DNA of 64,000 nucleotides from Pseudomonas violetae. GTDB taxonomy: Bacteria; Pseudomonadota; Gammaproteobacteria; Pseudomonadales; Pseudomonadaceae. Positions 52,933-62,981 of the stretch are shown here, in pieces; position 1 is the stretch's first letter; every line of letters starts with the position of its first letter. The stretch is from the NCBI RefSeq assembly GCF_023072615.1, contig NZ_JAKNRW010000003.1:310001-374000 (forward strand), written 5' to 3'. The position numbers and the translations under genes are program-made. The notes beneath the pieces were generated by a model. The model did not search any database. It was not told where the DNA came from and was given only the letters and a program-made list of their open reading frames with translations.

Positions 52933-54540
52933 ATGCAAACCAAGACATTAACTGGCGGCCAGGCCCTGGTACGTCTGTTGGCCAACTACGGCGTCGACAC
53001 CGTGTTCGGCATTCCCGGCGTGCACACACTGGAGTTGTATCGCGGCCTGCCGGGCAGCGGCATTCGCCACGTCCTGACCCGCCATGAACAGGGCGCCAGT
53101 TTCATGGCCGACGGTTATGCCCGGGTCAGCGGCAAACCGGGTGTGTGCTTCATTATTACCGGGCCGGGCGTGACCAACGCCGCGACTGGTATCGGTCAGG
53201 CGTACGCCGACTCGATTCCGATGCTGGTGATCTCCAGCGTCAACCACACCGCCAGCCTCGGCAAGGGGTGGGGCTGCCTGCATGAAACCCAGGATCAACG
53301 CGCCATGACTGCGCCGATCACGGCGTTTTCGGCGGTGGCGTTAAGCGCCGAGGATTTGCCCGAACTGATCGCCCGTGCCTACGCCGTGTTCGACAGCGAA
53401 CGCCCGCGCCCTGTGCACATTTCGGTGCCCCTGGATGTGCTGTCGGCGCCAGTGACCCGCGACTGGAGTAATGACGTAGTGCGCCGTCCGGGACGCGGGC
53501 CAGCCTCGACAACCGCCCTGGACGAAGCCGTAGCCAAGCTGCAAAACGCGAAGCGACCGATGATCATTGCCGGAGGCGGCGCACTGCACGCGGCGCAGGA
53601 ACTGCAAACCATCAGCAACCGCCTGGCCGCGCCTCTGTTCACCAGCGTCGCCGGCAAAGGCCTGTTGCCACCAGACGCGCCGCTCAACGCCGGTTCAAGC
53701 CTGTGCATTGAACCCGGTTGGAACCTGATCGCCGAAGCCGACGTGGTGTTGGCGGTCGGCACCGAAATGGCTGACACCGATTTCTGGCGCGAGCGCTTGC
53801 CCTTGAACGCCGAACTGCTGCGGGTGGACATCGACCCGCGCAAGTTCAACGATTTTTACCCTTGTGCTGTGGCCCTGCAAGGCGACTCGCAACAGACGCT
53901 CGCCGGCCTGCTGGAACGCCTGCCCGCCACCGACCGCGATGCCAACGGGGCAATCGCCAGCGTCGCGAAACTGCGTGATGCACTGAAAAACAGCCACGGT
54001 CCGCTGCAGTCGATTCATCAGGCGATTCTCGAGCGCATCGCCGCCGAGCTGCCGGACAACGCGTTCATCAGCACCGACATGACCCAGTTGGCCTACACCG
54101 GCAACTACGCCTTCAACAGCCGCGCCCCGCGCAGCTGGCTGCACCCGACCGGCTACGGCACGTTGGGATACGGCTTGCCGGCAGGCATCGGCGCCAAGTT
54201 CGGCGCACCCAATCGGCCGGGCCTGGTGCTGGTCGGCGACGGTGGTTTCCTCTACACCGCGCAGGAACTGGCGACGGCTGTCGAGGAGCTGGACAGCCCG
54301 CTGGTGGTGTTGCTGTGGAACAACGATGCCTTGGGACAGATCCGCGACGACATGCTGGGCCTGGATATCGAACCGATCGGCGTGTTGCCGCGCAATCCGG
54401 ATTTCGCCGCCCTGGGGCGCGCGTTCGGTTGCACCGTCACCCAGCCGCAAAGCCTGGCCGAGTTGCAGACCGATCTGCGCCATGGCTTCAAGCGTAATGG
54501 CGTGACCCTGATCGAACTCAAGCATGCCTGTGCGCATTGA
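52933..54540 (+). CDS. aruI: 2-ketoarginine (5-guanidino-2-oxopentanoate) decarboxylase AruI
   Basis: The product is 535 aa of the thiamine-diphosphate family. N-terminal VDTVFGIPGVHTLELYRGLP and RHEQGASFMADGYARVSGKP carry the cofactor-activating Glu. The ThDP-Mg motif lies at VLVGDGGFLYTAQELAT...LWNND near 435. It decarboxylates 2-ketoarginine to 4-guanidinobutyraldehyde. I chose ATG 52933, which has GAGG at the best distance; 52927 is an alternative. It is 36 nt upstream of aruH. Sequence and neighbour match P. aeruginosa AruI well. Confidence 0.9.
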   Translation: MQTKTLTGGQALVRLLANYGVDTVFGIPGVHTLELYRGLPGSGIRHVLTRHEQGASFMADGYARVSGKPGVCFIITGPGVTNAATGIGQAYADSIPMLVISSVNHTASLGKGWGCLHETQDQRAMTAPITAFSAVALSAEDLPELIARAYAVFDSERPRPVHISVPLDVLSAPVTRDWSNDVVRRPGRGPASTTALDEAVAKLQNAKRPMIIAGGGALHAAQELQTISNRLAAPLFTSVAGKGLLPPDAPLNAGSSLCIEPGWNLIAEADVVLAVGTEMADTDFWRERLPLNAELLRVDIDPRKFNDFYPCAVALQGDSQQTLAGLLERLPATDRDANGAIASVAKLRDALKNSHGPLQSIHQAILERIAAELPDNAFISTDMTQLAYTGNYAFNSRAPRSWLHPTGYGTLGYGLPAGIGAKFGAPNRPGLVLVGDGGFLYTAQELATAVEELDSPLVVLLWNNDALGQIRDDMLGLDIEPIGVLPRNPDFAALGRAFGCTVTQPQSLAELQTDLRHGFKRNGVTLIELKHACAH

Positions 54541-54576
54541 TTTTAATTATTCGGAGTTTTTTAAAAGGAGCAGGCC

Positions 54577-55767
54577 ATGCGTTTTTCCGATCTGACTCAA
54601 CGAATCGCCGGTGACGGCGCCGCCGCCTGGGACATTCATTACCGCGCGCTGGAGCTGCAGGAACAGGGCGAAGACATACTGCTGCTGTCCGTGGGCGATC
54701 CGGATTTCGACACTCCAGTGCCAATTGTCCAGGCGGCCATCGACAGCCTGCTCAATGGCAACACTCACTACGCCGACGTGCGTGGCAAGCGAGCCCTGCG
54801 TGAAGCCATTGCCAGGCGTCACCAGCAACGCAGCGGCCAGGTAGTGTCGGCCGACCAGGTTACCGTGCTCGCCGGGGCACAGTGCGCGCTGTTTTGCGTG
54901 GCCCAATGTGTGCTCAACCCAGGTGATGAAGTGATTGTCGCCGAGCCGATGTACGTGACCTACGAAGCGGTGTTCGGGGCCTGCGGTGCGGTGGTGATCC
55001 CGGTACCGGTGCGGCCTGAGAATGGCTTCCGGGTGTTGCCCGAGGACGTTGCGGCGCGCATCACTGCACGTACTCGTGCCCTGGCGCTGAACAGTCCGCA
55101 CAATCCTTCCGGTGCCAGCCTGCCGCGCACCACTTGGCAGGCGCTGGCCGGCCTGTGCATCGAGCATGACCTGTGGCTGATTTCCGATGAGGTCTACAGC
55201 GAATTGCTGTTCGACGGTGAACACGTCAGCCCGGCCAGTTTACCGGGCATGGCCGAACGCACCGCGACCCTCAACAGCCTGTCCAAGTCCCACGCCATGA
55301 CCGGCTGGCGAGTCGGTTGGACGGTGGCGCCGCCGGCCTTGGCGGTACACTTGGAAAACCTCGCACTGTGCATGTTGTACGGCTCCCCGGAGTTCATACA
55401 GGACGCCGCTGTCGTCGCCCTGGAAAGCCACTTGCCGGAACTGCAGGCCATGCGCGAAGCCTATCGTCAGCGCCGTGACCTGGTGTGCGCAAGCCTTGCG
55501 GACTGCCCTGGTCTGCGCGCCTTGAAGCCTGATGGCGGGATGTTCGTGATGGTCGATATTCGCGAAACCGGGCTCAGCGCCCAGGCATTCGCCGACCGTC
55601 TGCTGGACCGGCATGGCGTCTCGGTACTGGCCGGTGAAGCCTTCGGCCCCAGTGCCGCCGGACATATCCGCCTGGGCCTGGTGGTGGGGGCTGAACACCT
55701 GCGCGACGCCTGCCAACGCATCGCCCGGTGTGCCAGTGAACTGATGGAGACTCCACACTATGCATGA
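54577..55767 (+). CDS. aruH: Arginine:pyruvate transaminase AruH
   Basis: The product is 396 aa, a fold-type I PLP enzyme. The beginning MRFSDLTQRIAGDGAAAWDI and the block LLSVGDPDFDTPVPIVQAAI are strongly AruH-like. NSPHNPSGASLPR and the PLP lysine in TLNSLSKSHAMTGWRVGW are visible. It transfers the amino group of L-arginine to pyruvate, giving 2-ketoarginine and alanine, the entry of the ATA pathway. AAGGAG precedes the ATG. It overlaps the aldehyde dehydrogenase start by 8 nt. Confidence 0.94.
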   Translation: MRFSDLTQRIAGDGAAAWDIHYRALELQEQGEDILLLSVGDPDFDTPVPIVQAAIDSLLNGNTHYADVRGKRALREAIARRHQQRSGQVVSADQVTVLAGAQCALFCVAQCVLNPGDEVIVAEPMYVTYEAVFGACGAVVIPVPVRPENGFRVLPEDVAARITARTRALALNSPHNPSGASLPRTTWQALAGLCIEHDLWLISDEVYSELLFDGEHVSPASLPGMAERTATLNSLSKSHAMTGWRVGWTVAPPALAVHLENLALCMLYGSPEFIQDAAVVALESHLPELQAMREAYRQRRDLVCASLADCPGLRALKPDGGMFVMVDIRETGLSAQAFADRLLDRHGVSVLAGEAFGPSAAGHIRLGLVVGAEHLRDACQRIARCASELMETPHYA

Positions 55768-57175
55768 CTACAAGACGTTGTTTATCGATGGTCGCTGGCA
55801 GGCCCCGTCAGGGCAGGGCATCGCCGAGGTGATCAACCCGGCGACCGAGACCGCCGCCGGTTCCGTGCCGCTGGGTGATGAACGGGATGTCGACAAAGCG
55901 GTAGCCGCTGCACGGCGTGCCTTCGGCGCATGGTCGCGCACCCCTTCAAGCGTACGCGCCGGCTATATCCGTGCTCTCGCCGGGCAACTGCGCGAGCGGG
56001 CAGACGAGATGGCTGCGTTGATCACCGCCGAGCTGGGCATGCCGGTGCAGTGGTGCCGCGCGGTCCAGGTCGACGGACCCATCGAGGGGCTGGAGCAATA
56101 CATCGAACTGGCAGGCCTGATGGACGAAGTGCGCGAGGTCGGCAACTCAATGGTGGTGCGCGAGGCGGTGGGCGTTTGCGCGTTCATCAATCCGTGGAAC
56201 TACCCGTTGCACCAGTTGATCGGCAAGCTGGCGCCGGCGCTTGCCGCCGGGTGCACCGTGGTGGTCAAGCCGAGTCAGGAAACACCACTGCATGCGTTCT
56301 TACTGGCGCAGATGATCGAGGCGATCGGCTTGCCCGCAGGGGTGTTCAACTTGGTCAGCGGGCCGGGTGCGAAAGTCGGTGAAGCACTGGCCAGGCATCC
56401 GGACGTGGACATGGTGTCGTTCACTGGCTCCACCGGCGCAGGCGTGCGCGTGGCGCAGGCGGCCGCACCGTCGGTCAAGCGCGTTTGCCTGGAGCTGGGC
56501 GGTAAGTCGCCGCTGCTGATCGCCGAGGATGCCGACCTGGCCGCGGCAGTGCGCTATGGCGTACAGGACGTGATGATCAACTCCGGTCAGACCTGCACCG
56601 CACTGACCCGCATGCTGCTGCCGGCGAGTCGTTACGCCGAGGCCGTGGAGATCGCCATCGCCGAGGCCCAAGGTTTGCGCATCGGCGATCCCCTGGACCC
56701 GCAAAGCTTCCTTGGACCGATGTGCTCTGCGGCCCAGCGGCGTACCGTGCGCGACTACATTCAGGTCGGCCGGAAGGAGGGGGCGCGGCTGGTGCACGGC
56801 GGCGAGGCGCCCCAAGAATTCGAGCGTGGGTTCTACGTCAGTCCGACGCTGTTTGCCGACGTCGACAATCGCATGCGCATTGCCCAGGAAGAAATCTTCG
56901 GCCCGGTGCTGTGCCTGATTCCGTACGCCGATGAAGCACAGGCGATCCAGATCGCCAATGACTCGCCTTTCGGCCTGTCCAGCGGCGTCTGGACCGGCAC
57001 CCCGGAACGGGCCCTGAGTCTGGCGCGGCAGCTGCGTGCCGGTCAGTGTTTTCTCAATGGTGCAGCGTTCAACTATCAGGCGCCGTTCGGTGGCTACAAA
57101 CAGTCAGGCAATGGCCGTGAATGGGGGGAGGAAGGACTCAACGAATTCGTCGAAGTGAAGGCGATCCAGTTTTGA
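55760..57175 (+). CDS. Aldehyde dehydrogenase, probable 4-guanidinobutyraldehyde dehydrogenase
   Basis: The product is 471 aa. Catalytic Glu lies in VCLELGGKSPLLIAEDAD and the nucleophile Cys in INSGQTCTALTRMLLPA. The NAD site segment is FINPWNYPLHQLIGKLAPAL, with FTGSTGAGVRVAQAA. Being co-transcribed with aruI and aruH (8-nt overlap), it most likely oxidises 4-guanidinobutyraldehyde to 4-guanidinobutyrate. The substrate is inferred from context; other aminoaldehydes are possible. Confidence 0.88.
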   Translation: MHDYKTLFIDGRWQAPSGQGIAEVINPATETAAGSVPLGDERDVDKAVAAARRAFGAWSRTPSSVRAGYIRALAGQLRERADEMAALITAELGMPVQWCRAVQVDGPIEGLEQYIELAGLMDEVREVGNSMVVREAVGVCAFINPWNYPLHQLIGKLAPALAAGCTVVVKPSQETPLHAFLLAQMIEAIGLPAGVFNLVSGPGAKVGEALARHPDVDMVSFTGSTGAGVRVAQAAAPSVKRVCLELGGKSPLLIAEDADLAAAVRYGVQDVMINSGQTCTALTRMLLPASRYAEAVEIAIAEAQGLRIGDPLDPQSFLGPMCSAAQRRTVRDYIQVGRKEGARLVHGGEAPQEFERGFYVSPTLFADVDNRMRIAQEEIFGPVLCLIPYADEAQAIQIANDSPFGLSSGVWTGTPERALSLARQLRAGQCFLNGAAFNYQAPFGGYKQSGNGREWGEEGLNEFVEVKAIQF

Positions 57176-57208
57176 ATCCCCCAGCTTGCCAGCCTCTAAG
57201 GAATATTC

Positions 57209-57913
57209 ATGAAAGTATTGATCGTTCACGCCCATCCCGAACCCAACTCCTTCACCGCAGCCCTGCGTGACCAGGCTGTCGCGACACTTCAGGCCCAAGG
57301 GCACGAGGTCAAGGTCAGCGACCTGTACGCGATGAACTGGAATCCGGTGGCCAGCGCCGATGATTTTTCCTCGCGGGAGAATCCCGAGTACCTGGTGTAT
57401 GCCCTGGAGCAACGCCTGGGCGTCAAGAGCCAGTCCCTGGCGCCGGATATCCAGCAGGAACTCGACAAACTGCTGTGGGCTGACCTGCTGATTCTCAACT
57501 TCCCGATTTTCTGGTTCTCCACCCCAGCCATACTCAAGGGCTGGATCGATCGGGTGCTGGTCTCCGGCATTTGTTATGGCGGCAAGCGCTTCTACGACCA
57601 GGGCGGCCTGAGCGGCAAGAAGGCGCTGGTCACCGTCACCCTGGGCGGGCGCGAGCACATGTTCGGCGATGGCGCCATTCACGGCCCGCTGGAAGACATG
57701 CTGCGCCCCATCTTGCGTGGCACCCTGGCCTACGTCGGCTTCGACGTGCTGCAACCCTTTGTCGCCTGGCACGTGCCGTACATCAGCGACGAGGCCCGCA
57801 AGGGCTTTTTGCGAGATTACCAGCAGCGCCTGGAGCACCTGGGCGACGAGCAGCCGCTGACATTTCCGCGCCTGGCCCAGTTCGATGAGGCGCTTTACCC
57901 GCTGCCCGTGTGA
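57209..57913 (+). CDS. NAD(P)H dehydrogenase (quinone)-like flavoprotein
   Basis: The product is 234 aa, of the flavodoxin-like YwrO/KefF-MdaB group. MKVLIVHAHPEPNSFTAALR opens the FMN/FAD-binding fold, with LLILNFPIFWFSTPAILKGW and GKKALVTVTLGGREHMFG. It transfers hydride to quinones or similar. It lies 33 nt after the aldehyde dehydrogenase gene and is conserved at the end of the aru cluster as I recall it. Its role in arginine use is not known. Confidence 0.87.
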   Translation: MKVLIVHAHPEPNSFTAALRDQAVATLQAQGHEVKVSDLYAMNWNPVASADDFSSRENPEYLVYALEQRLGVKSQSLAPDIQQELDKLLWADLLILNFPIFWFSTPAILKGWIDRVLVSGICYGGKRFYDQGGLSGKKALVTVTLGGREHMFGDGAIHGPLEDMLRPILRGTLAYVGFDVLQPFVAWHVPYISDEARKGFLRDYQQRLEHLGDEQPLTFPRLAQFDEALYPLPV

Positions 57914-58006
57914 GTGCAAGTCACCCCGCTGGCGTTCATGCTGATGGACGCCAGGCCCCCGGTCTTTCTACACTGCCCGCAGTCCAGGGGGACCAGGGGG
58001 CAATGG

Positions 58007-58933
58007 ATGAATCGCAATGAGCTACGCAAGGCCGACATCAACCTGATGGTGGTGTTCGAGACATTGATGCTTGAACGCAACGTCACACGGGTGGCCGAGA
58101 AGCTGTTTCTCGGCCAGCCGACCATCAGCTCGGCGCTCAACCGCCTGCGCACGATGTTCAACGACCCATTATTCATTCGGGTCGGCCATCGCATGGAACC
58201 CACGGCGCGGGCCGAAGAGTTGATCCAGTATCTTTCGCCGGCCCTGGATTCGCTGTCCATCGCCCTGAGCCTGACCCACGATTTTGATCCCGCCGTCAGC
58301 ACCATGACCTTTCGTATCGGCCTGTCGGATGACGTCGAATTCGGCCTGCTGCCGCCGCTGTTGCGGGCCCTGCGCCAGGAAGCGCCGAAAGTGGTGTTCG
58401 TGGTCCAGCATGTCGACTACTGGCGCATCCCCGACCTGCTGGCCTCCGGCGACATCACCGTCGGCATCAGCCAGACCCGCGGCCTGCCGGCTAACGCCAA
58501 GCGCAAACTGCTGCGGCACATCCAGCCCAGTATCCTGCGCGCTGATGCGTCCGATACTCCGCTAACCCTCGACGAATACTGCGCACGTCCCCACGTGCTG
58601 GTGTCCCACACCGCCAATGTCAGTGGCTACGCCGATGAATGGCTGGCAGAGATCGGCCGCACCCGGCAGGTCGTGCTGTCCGTGCCGCAATACAGTTCGT
58701 TGCCGGCGCTGCTCGCCGGCACTGACCTGATCGCCAGCCTGCCGGACTACACCGCCGAAGCCATGGCTGCGTCCGGTGCGCTGTTCAAAGAGCCATTCCC
58801 GTTCAAGACTCCGACCCTTGACCTGTCCATGGTCTGGCTCAGTCACGTCGACACCGACCCTGCCGAACGCTGGCTGCGCAAACGCCTGGAAACCTTCATG
58901 AGCGCGACCGATCTTATGCCCACAGCGCCGTGA
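58007..58933 (+). CDS. LysR-family transcriptional regulator
   Basis: The product is 308 aa from ATG 58007, preceded by a G-rich ribosome site. The HTH segment is INLMVVFETLMLERNVTRVA, FLGQPTISSALNRLRTMF. The effector domain from about 90 is of the NodD/NahR-like subgroup (FRIGLSDDVEFGLLPPLLRA, QHVDYWRIPDLLASGDITVG). It is directly downstream of the flavoprotein gene (93 nt), so it may regulate that gene or the adjacent CHMI gene. The ligand is unknown. Confidence 0.9.
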   Translation: MNRNELRKADINLMVVFETLMLERNVTRVAEKLFLGQPTISSALNRLRTMFNDPLFIRVGHRMEPTARAEELIQYLSPALDSLSIALSLTHDFDPAVSTMTFRIGLSDDVEFGLLPPLLRALRQEAPKVVFVVQHVDYWRIPDLLASGDITVGISQTRGLPANAKRKLLRHIQPSILRADASDTPLTLDEYCARPHVLVSHTANVSGYADEWLAEIGRTRQVVLSVPQYSSLPALLAGTDLIASLPDYTAEAMAASGALFKEPFPFKTPTLDLSMVWLSHVDTDPAERWLRKRLETFMSATDLMPTAP

Positions 58934-58990
58934 GCCCGCAAACTCTGTGCTATACGTACGACCCTTCCGCCACTTCAAAGAGCATTCGAC

Positions 58991-59356
58991 ATGCCCCACC
59001 TGCACATGGAATACACCGCCAACCTGCCAGGCCTGAACGCCGACGTCGCCTTGATCCGGCTGAACAATACCTTGGTGGGGTCTGGCCAGTTCGCTGCCGA
59101 ATTCGACATCAAAAGCCGCGCGATCAAGGTCGAGACCTTCAAGGTCGGCACCGCCATGGCCGAGCGTGGGTTTGTGCATGTGAAACTGGCGCTGCTCAGC
59201 GGGAGATCACCGCAGATCAAGAAGCAACTGTCGGAGAGCCTGTTGGCAGTGGTGCAGGATTTATGTGAATGGCCGGCGGGGGTGGACGTGCAGTTGTGTG
59301 TGGAGATTCTGGATATTGATCGGGAGTCTTATGCGAAGACGGCGGTGGCGCTTTAA
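58991..59356 (+). CDS. 5-carboxymethyl-2-hydroxymuconate isomerase-family protein
   Basis: The product is 121 aa. It starts MPHLHMEYTANLPGL, giving an N-terminal Pro after Met removal, the catalytic base of tautomerase-like CHMI enzymes. The C-terminal part VQLCVEILDIDRESYAKT also fits. CHMI acts in homoprotocatechuate degradation, but no other hpa genes are here, so the actual substrate is uncertain. It lies 57 nt after the LysR gene in the same direction. Confidence 0.88.
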   Translation: MPHLHMEYTANLPGLNADVALIRLNNTLVGSGQFAAEFDIKSRAIKVETFKVGTAMAERGFVHVKLALLSGRSPQIKKQLSESLLAVVQDLCEWPAGVDVQLCVEILDIDRESYAKTAVAL

Positions 59357-59878
59357 TAAGTCGTTTGCTCGGTAGTTGCTCTGCCCTTTAATGGGAGGGC
59401 AACATCGATCACGGTTAATTAGTATTGTTCCAGTCTGGGCAATAATCCTGCTGTATATCCTGGTGTACGCCTGTCCTCCACTCTATCATTTCGTTTAACA
59501 GTATTATTAGCGTCGATGCTCTAAGCCCGCCCCGTACAGGGTCCTAGGAAACGGACTACAAAGCCTAGGACCAATCCCACAAGTTTTTCAGAATAGTCCG
59601 ACTTGCCTTATTTGCTAGCGATCACTACGGTGAGTTTTGTTTGCTGTTTGTTTTCGAATTAACTCCTATCCATGTTGCGCGGCTTTACGTTTACCCCCGT
59701 CAAGCTTGCAACAACTTACCCTCTTCGGTGTGAACAGACTCGCGCCGCTTTTAACACGGACGTCTTCTATGCGACTGAACATCGACATCCTGGATACGAC
59801 TCTCTGCAGCGTCGGGGCACCTCTAAAATCATCTCCCGCCGTGTTCACTGGCCTGCTCGAAAAATCGGAGGCTTGAAC
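59357..59878. promoter_or_regulatory. Intergenic region before T6SS phospholipase, with inverted repeat
   Basis: There are 522 nt without a supported gene. GTCCTAGG (59541-59548) and CCTAGGAC (59564-59571) form a perfect 8-bp inverted repeat with a 15-nt spacer, followed by CAATCCCAC. The part from 59640 is open in the plus frame, but its codons do not resemble a protein, and GGAGG directly precedes the phospholipase ATG at 59879. The repeat may be an operator. Confidence 0.4.
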
Positions 59879-61836
59879 ATGTCCGGACGCGTTATCACGG
59901 TCCCCATCGCCACAAGCAAAACCACCTCCTGCGTTCTCACCCTGCCATGGTTCGTGGAGTACACCGAGTACTCGCCGGTGCCTGCGACCTTCGAACCGCT
60001 GGTAAACGGTCAGCGAGCTTTCGGTGCCGTCTATGACGCCATCATGGCGGCCCGGAGCAGCGTGGAAATCATCTGCTGGGGGTTTCAACCTTCGATGTAT
60101 TTCAAGCGTGGCGACACCCACTCGCTGTGCATCGGCCAACTGCTTGGAATGAAAGCGGCGCAGGGCGTCAAGGTGCGTGTTTTGTGCTGGTCCGACAGTG
60201 CGCACCTGACCGCGGCATTTGCCGAAAACATGACGCCGGGTCGCAACCTGGCATCGTTCATGGCCGACGGGCGCAACGACAGGCAGCGTGAGTTCGATTG
60301 GGAGTGGTATCGCCGCGCGAGCAAGACCGACGTCAAGCAGCGCTCGTGGTTCGAGAATCACACGCCCCTGGGCGGGCTCTCCCGGGCGAGCGGCGATTGG
60401 TTGAGAACTGCCTTCAGCTTCGGCAAGGAAGCGTTCGACAACATCGAATTCGTCACGCGGGATCTGGGCCTCAAGGACCGGGTGGAAATTGCCTGGCAAG
60501 TGGCCTGGAACAGCGCTGACAGTAAACGTTCCGTGTTCAACAAGGCTGCCACGGCCGGGGCGATGGCCGCGATCCCGACCCACCACCAGAAAATGGTATT
60601 GGTCGATTATGAAATGCCTGACCTCGCCGTCGGTTTGTCATGGGGCATAACATGCTCGATGCCTACTGGGACACGGACGACCATAGTGCGATCAGGATGC
60701 ACGCACAGTTCGGCCGCAACGGCGCCACCCCGCGCCAGGATATCTCCAGCCGCCTGACCGGCCCGGTCTTGGAGTACCTCAACCACAACTTCACCGAAGC
60801 CTGGCTGCGCGAAACCGGGATCAACCTGCTGCCCGCGAGAATGGTCGTCGCCCCCGCGCTCAAACCACGGGCCGGGTTCGGTCCGGCGATGATGGCCCAA
60901 GTCCACAGAACCCAGTTTCAGGAGGGCAAGCAGGACATCAAGGCGGGCTATCTGAACGCCACCAATAACCTGCTGCGCTACCTGTACATCGAAAACCAGT
61001 ATTTTCGCTGGACACCGCTGGCGGAAAAGATCACCAGCGTTGCCCAGGTGCTGATCGATAACGGCCGAGACCCTTCGGTCTATGGCCCGCTCCATGTGTT
61101 TGTGGTCACCAACTCCACCGACGAAGGCATGGGTGATGGCACCGTCAACACCTACCGGATGCTCAAGGAACTGGGGCGCCCGGACATCATCCCCAACGTC
61201 GCCCGGTTGGAGCGCCGTGAGGAACTCAAGGCCGAGATCGCCCAGGCCAAGGAAAATCTGGTGAACGCCTATCGTGAGTCAAACGCGTTTAACAACGCTT
61301 ACGGCAAAGAGCATGGCGAATGGGTGAGTCGGGCCTACGAACCGGTAGGCGCCAAGATCAAGGCCGCGCAGGAAAAACTCGATGAGCTGACGGCCAAACT
61401 GCCCGAGGAGGACGCCAAGCCGGTAGTGCCTCAGGACATTCCGGGTTTGAAGGTGCTGGTGTGTACCCTGGTTGCTCCGGACTCACAGCCCGATAACTGG
61501 ATCGATGTGTATATCCACAGCAAGTTACTGATCATTGACGATGTGTATGCCTCGTTAGGGTCGGCGAATGTCAATACGCGGAGCATGGAAGTTGATAGCG
61601 AGTTGAATATTTGTGTGGAGGATCCGGCGGTGGTGAAGCCGTTGAGGAAGCAGTTGTGGGGGATGCATACGGGGGGGAAGGGGGCTGGTGATGATATCCA
61701 GGAGGCGTTTTATAAATGGTCGTATGACGCAGATGTAAACGCCACTCGTCGGGCTGATCCTGAAACCTCCAAGGTCCCTATCAGCTCTCTTACAGAATTT
61801 AGAAGAGATAGTGCGAATCGTACCTATAAGGACTAA
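59879..61836 (+). pseudogene. Type VI phospholipase D effector (Tle5-like), one-base frameshift
   Basis: The combined product would be 652 aa. Frame one (59879 to about 60636) holds YDAIMAARSSVEIICWGFQP and the first HKD box HHQKMVLVDYE. At the T-run near 60634 one T is missing (GGTTTGTC for an expected GGTTTTGTC), and the second frame continues GHNMLDAYWDTDDHSAIRMH to the second HKD box IHSKLLIIDDVYASLGSANV near 61520. Tle5 enzymes are secreted by T6SS to hydrolyse phosphatidylethanolamine in rival cells. As read, the gene is broken into 879 and about 1,200 nt parts. A real mutation and a sequencing slip are both possible. Confidence 0.85.
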
Positions 61837-61838
61837 GT

Positions 61839-62869
61839 ATGAAACTGCGTAAATTATCTCTAGTTTTTTTGATAGTCGCTTTGTGTGCATGCAAACAGGA
61901 GGATGATGTGGATCTATCAGCTGGTCATCTGACCGAGACAATGGAAAAATTGCAATTTACCTGCTCTAAAGAGTCGGATCACCTGCCAGTTATAAGTGAC
62001 AGAGCTCAGCGAATGTATGCGTATGCGCTATTCCTGAATTCTGCATTGCGCGATAAGGACTATGGGCGGATAGGTCGGTTCTACCGGCTGGCCTACGCGG
62101 CAGGTAGCTACAAAGCCGCTGCGAATTTGCATACATTGATATCGCAGGGTCTGGTCGAAAGCAGTAATGCCGATAAAGAAGTCTTAGATATCGTAGAGGG
62201 CCTCATTAAGGCAGGTGTTCCCGGTGGTTATTATGACATGGGGCATTATCTGGAGCTTGGATATGGAGTAAAGCAAGATACCAGTAAGGCGAATACCTAT
62301 TTTCGACGTGCAGCAGATCTGGGGAACCCCGATGCGCAATTTTACGTTTCAAGGCTACTAGAAACAGTCAAAGGCGCAGGTAAGGTTGTCGCCGCAATGC
62401 GGCGATGCGCGATGAATCAAGGGCATGCCAAAAGTGGATACCGCTACGGAATTTTGTTCAAAGTCCGAGATATGTACCCCGAGGCTGTAGAAGGTTTCCA
62501 GGCTGGAACTCGTAACGGCGACGGTAATAGCGCGGCAGTTCTAAGTGAAGGGTTCTCAACGTCTGACCCTACGAACGGTTTGTATTATTTTGGGCTGGCT
62601 GAGGATCCGGAGCGAGCCAGCCGATATAAACAGATCGCCACCTTCTTAAGTAAATTCGAGCACTTGGGGCCAAAATTCCGGATATCGACAACATAGTCCC
62701 TCTACCGCCCGCCAAACTTCCGGATTGGGACGGTACATTCGAATGGAAGCGAAAACGCGACTTCACCCCACCACCAGAAAAACCCTCCGAAGAATTGATT
62801 CTGGAAATTGCCAGGGAAAACAACCTTGATCCAGAAACAGGCTTGAGTTTGCCGAGCGGTACTCAGTAA
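61839..62869 (+). pseudogene. Sel1-repeat lipoprotein immunity protein (Tli5-like), one-base frameshift
   Basis: The intact frame (61839-62696) gives 285 aa: lipoprotein signal MKLRKLSLVFLIVALCACKQ with lipobox Cys, then Sel1/TPR-like repeats such as YYDMGHYLELGYGVKQDTSK and FRRAADLGNPDAQFYVSRLL. At the A-run near 62672-62675 one A is lost. The next frame carries on IPDIDNIVPLPPAKLPDWDG and ends SLPSGTQ at 62869, for about 343 aa if repaired. It begins 2 nt after the phospholipase stop. Periplasmic Sel1 lipoproteins neutralise Tle5 in P. aeruginosa, so immunity is the likely role. Confidence 0.75.
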
Positions 62870-62981
62870 CCCGAAGGCAGTTACATCCCGAATCCGCATC
62901 GGTTGGAACCAACTGATACGCGGCACGGGCCAACTCGCCTGATTTCCCGTCACACACTTTAAAAGAAATAGCCAACATGCT

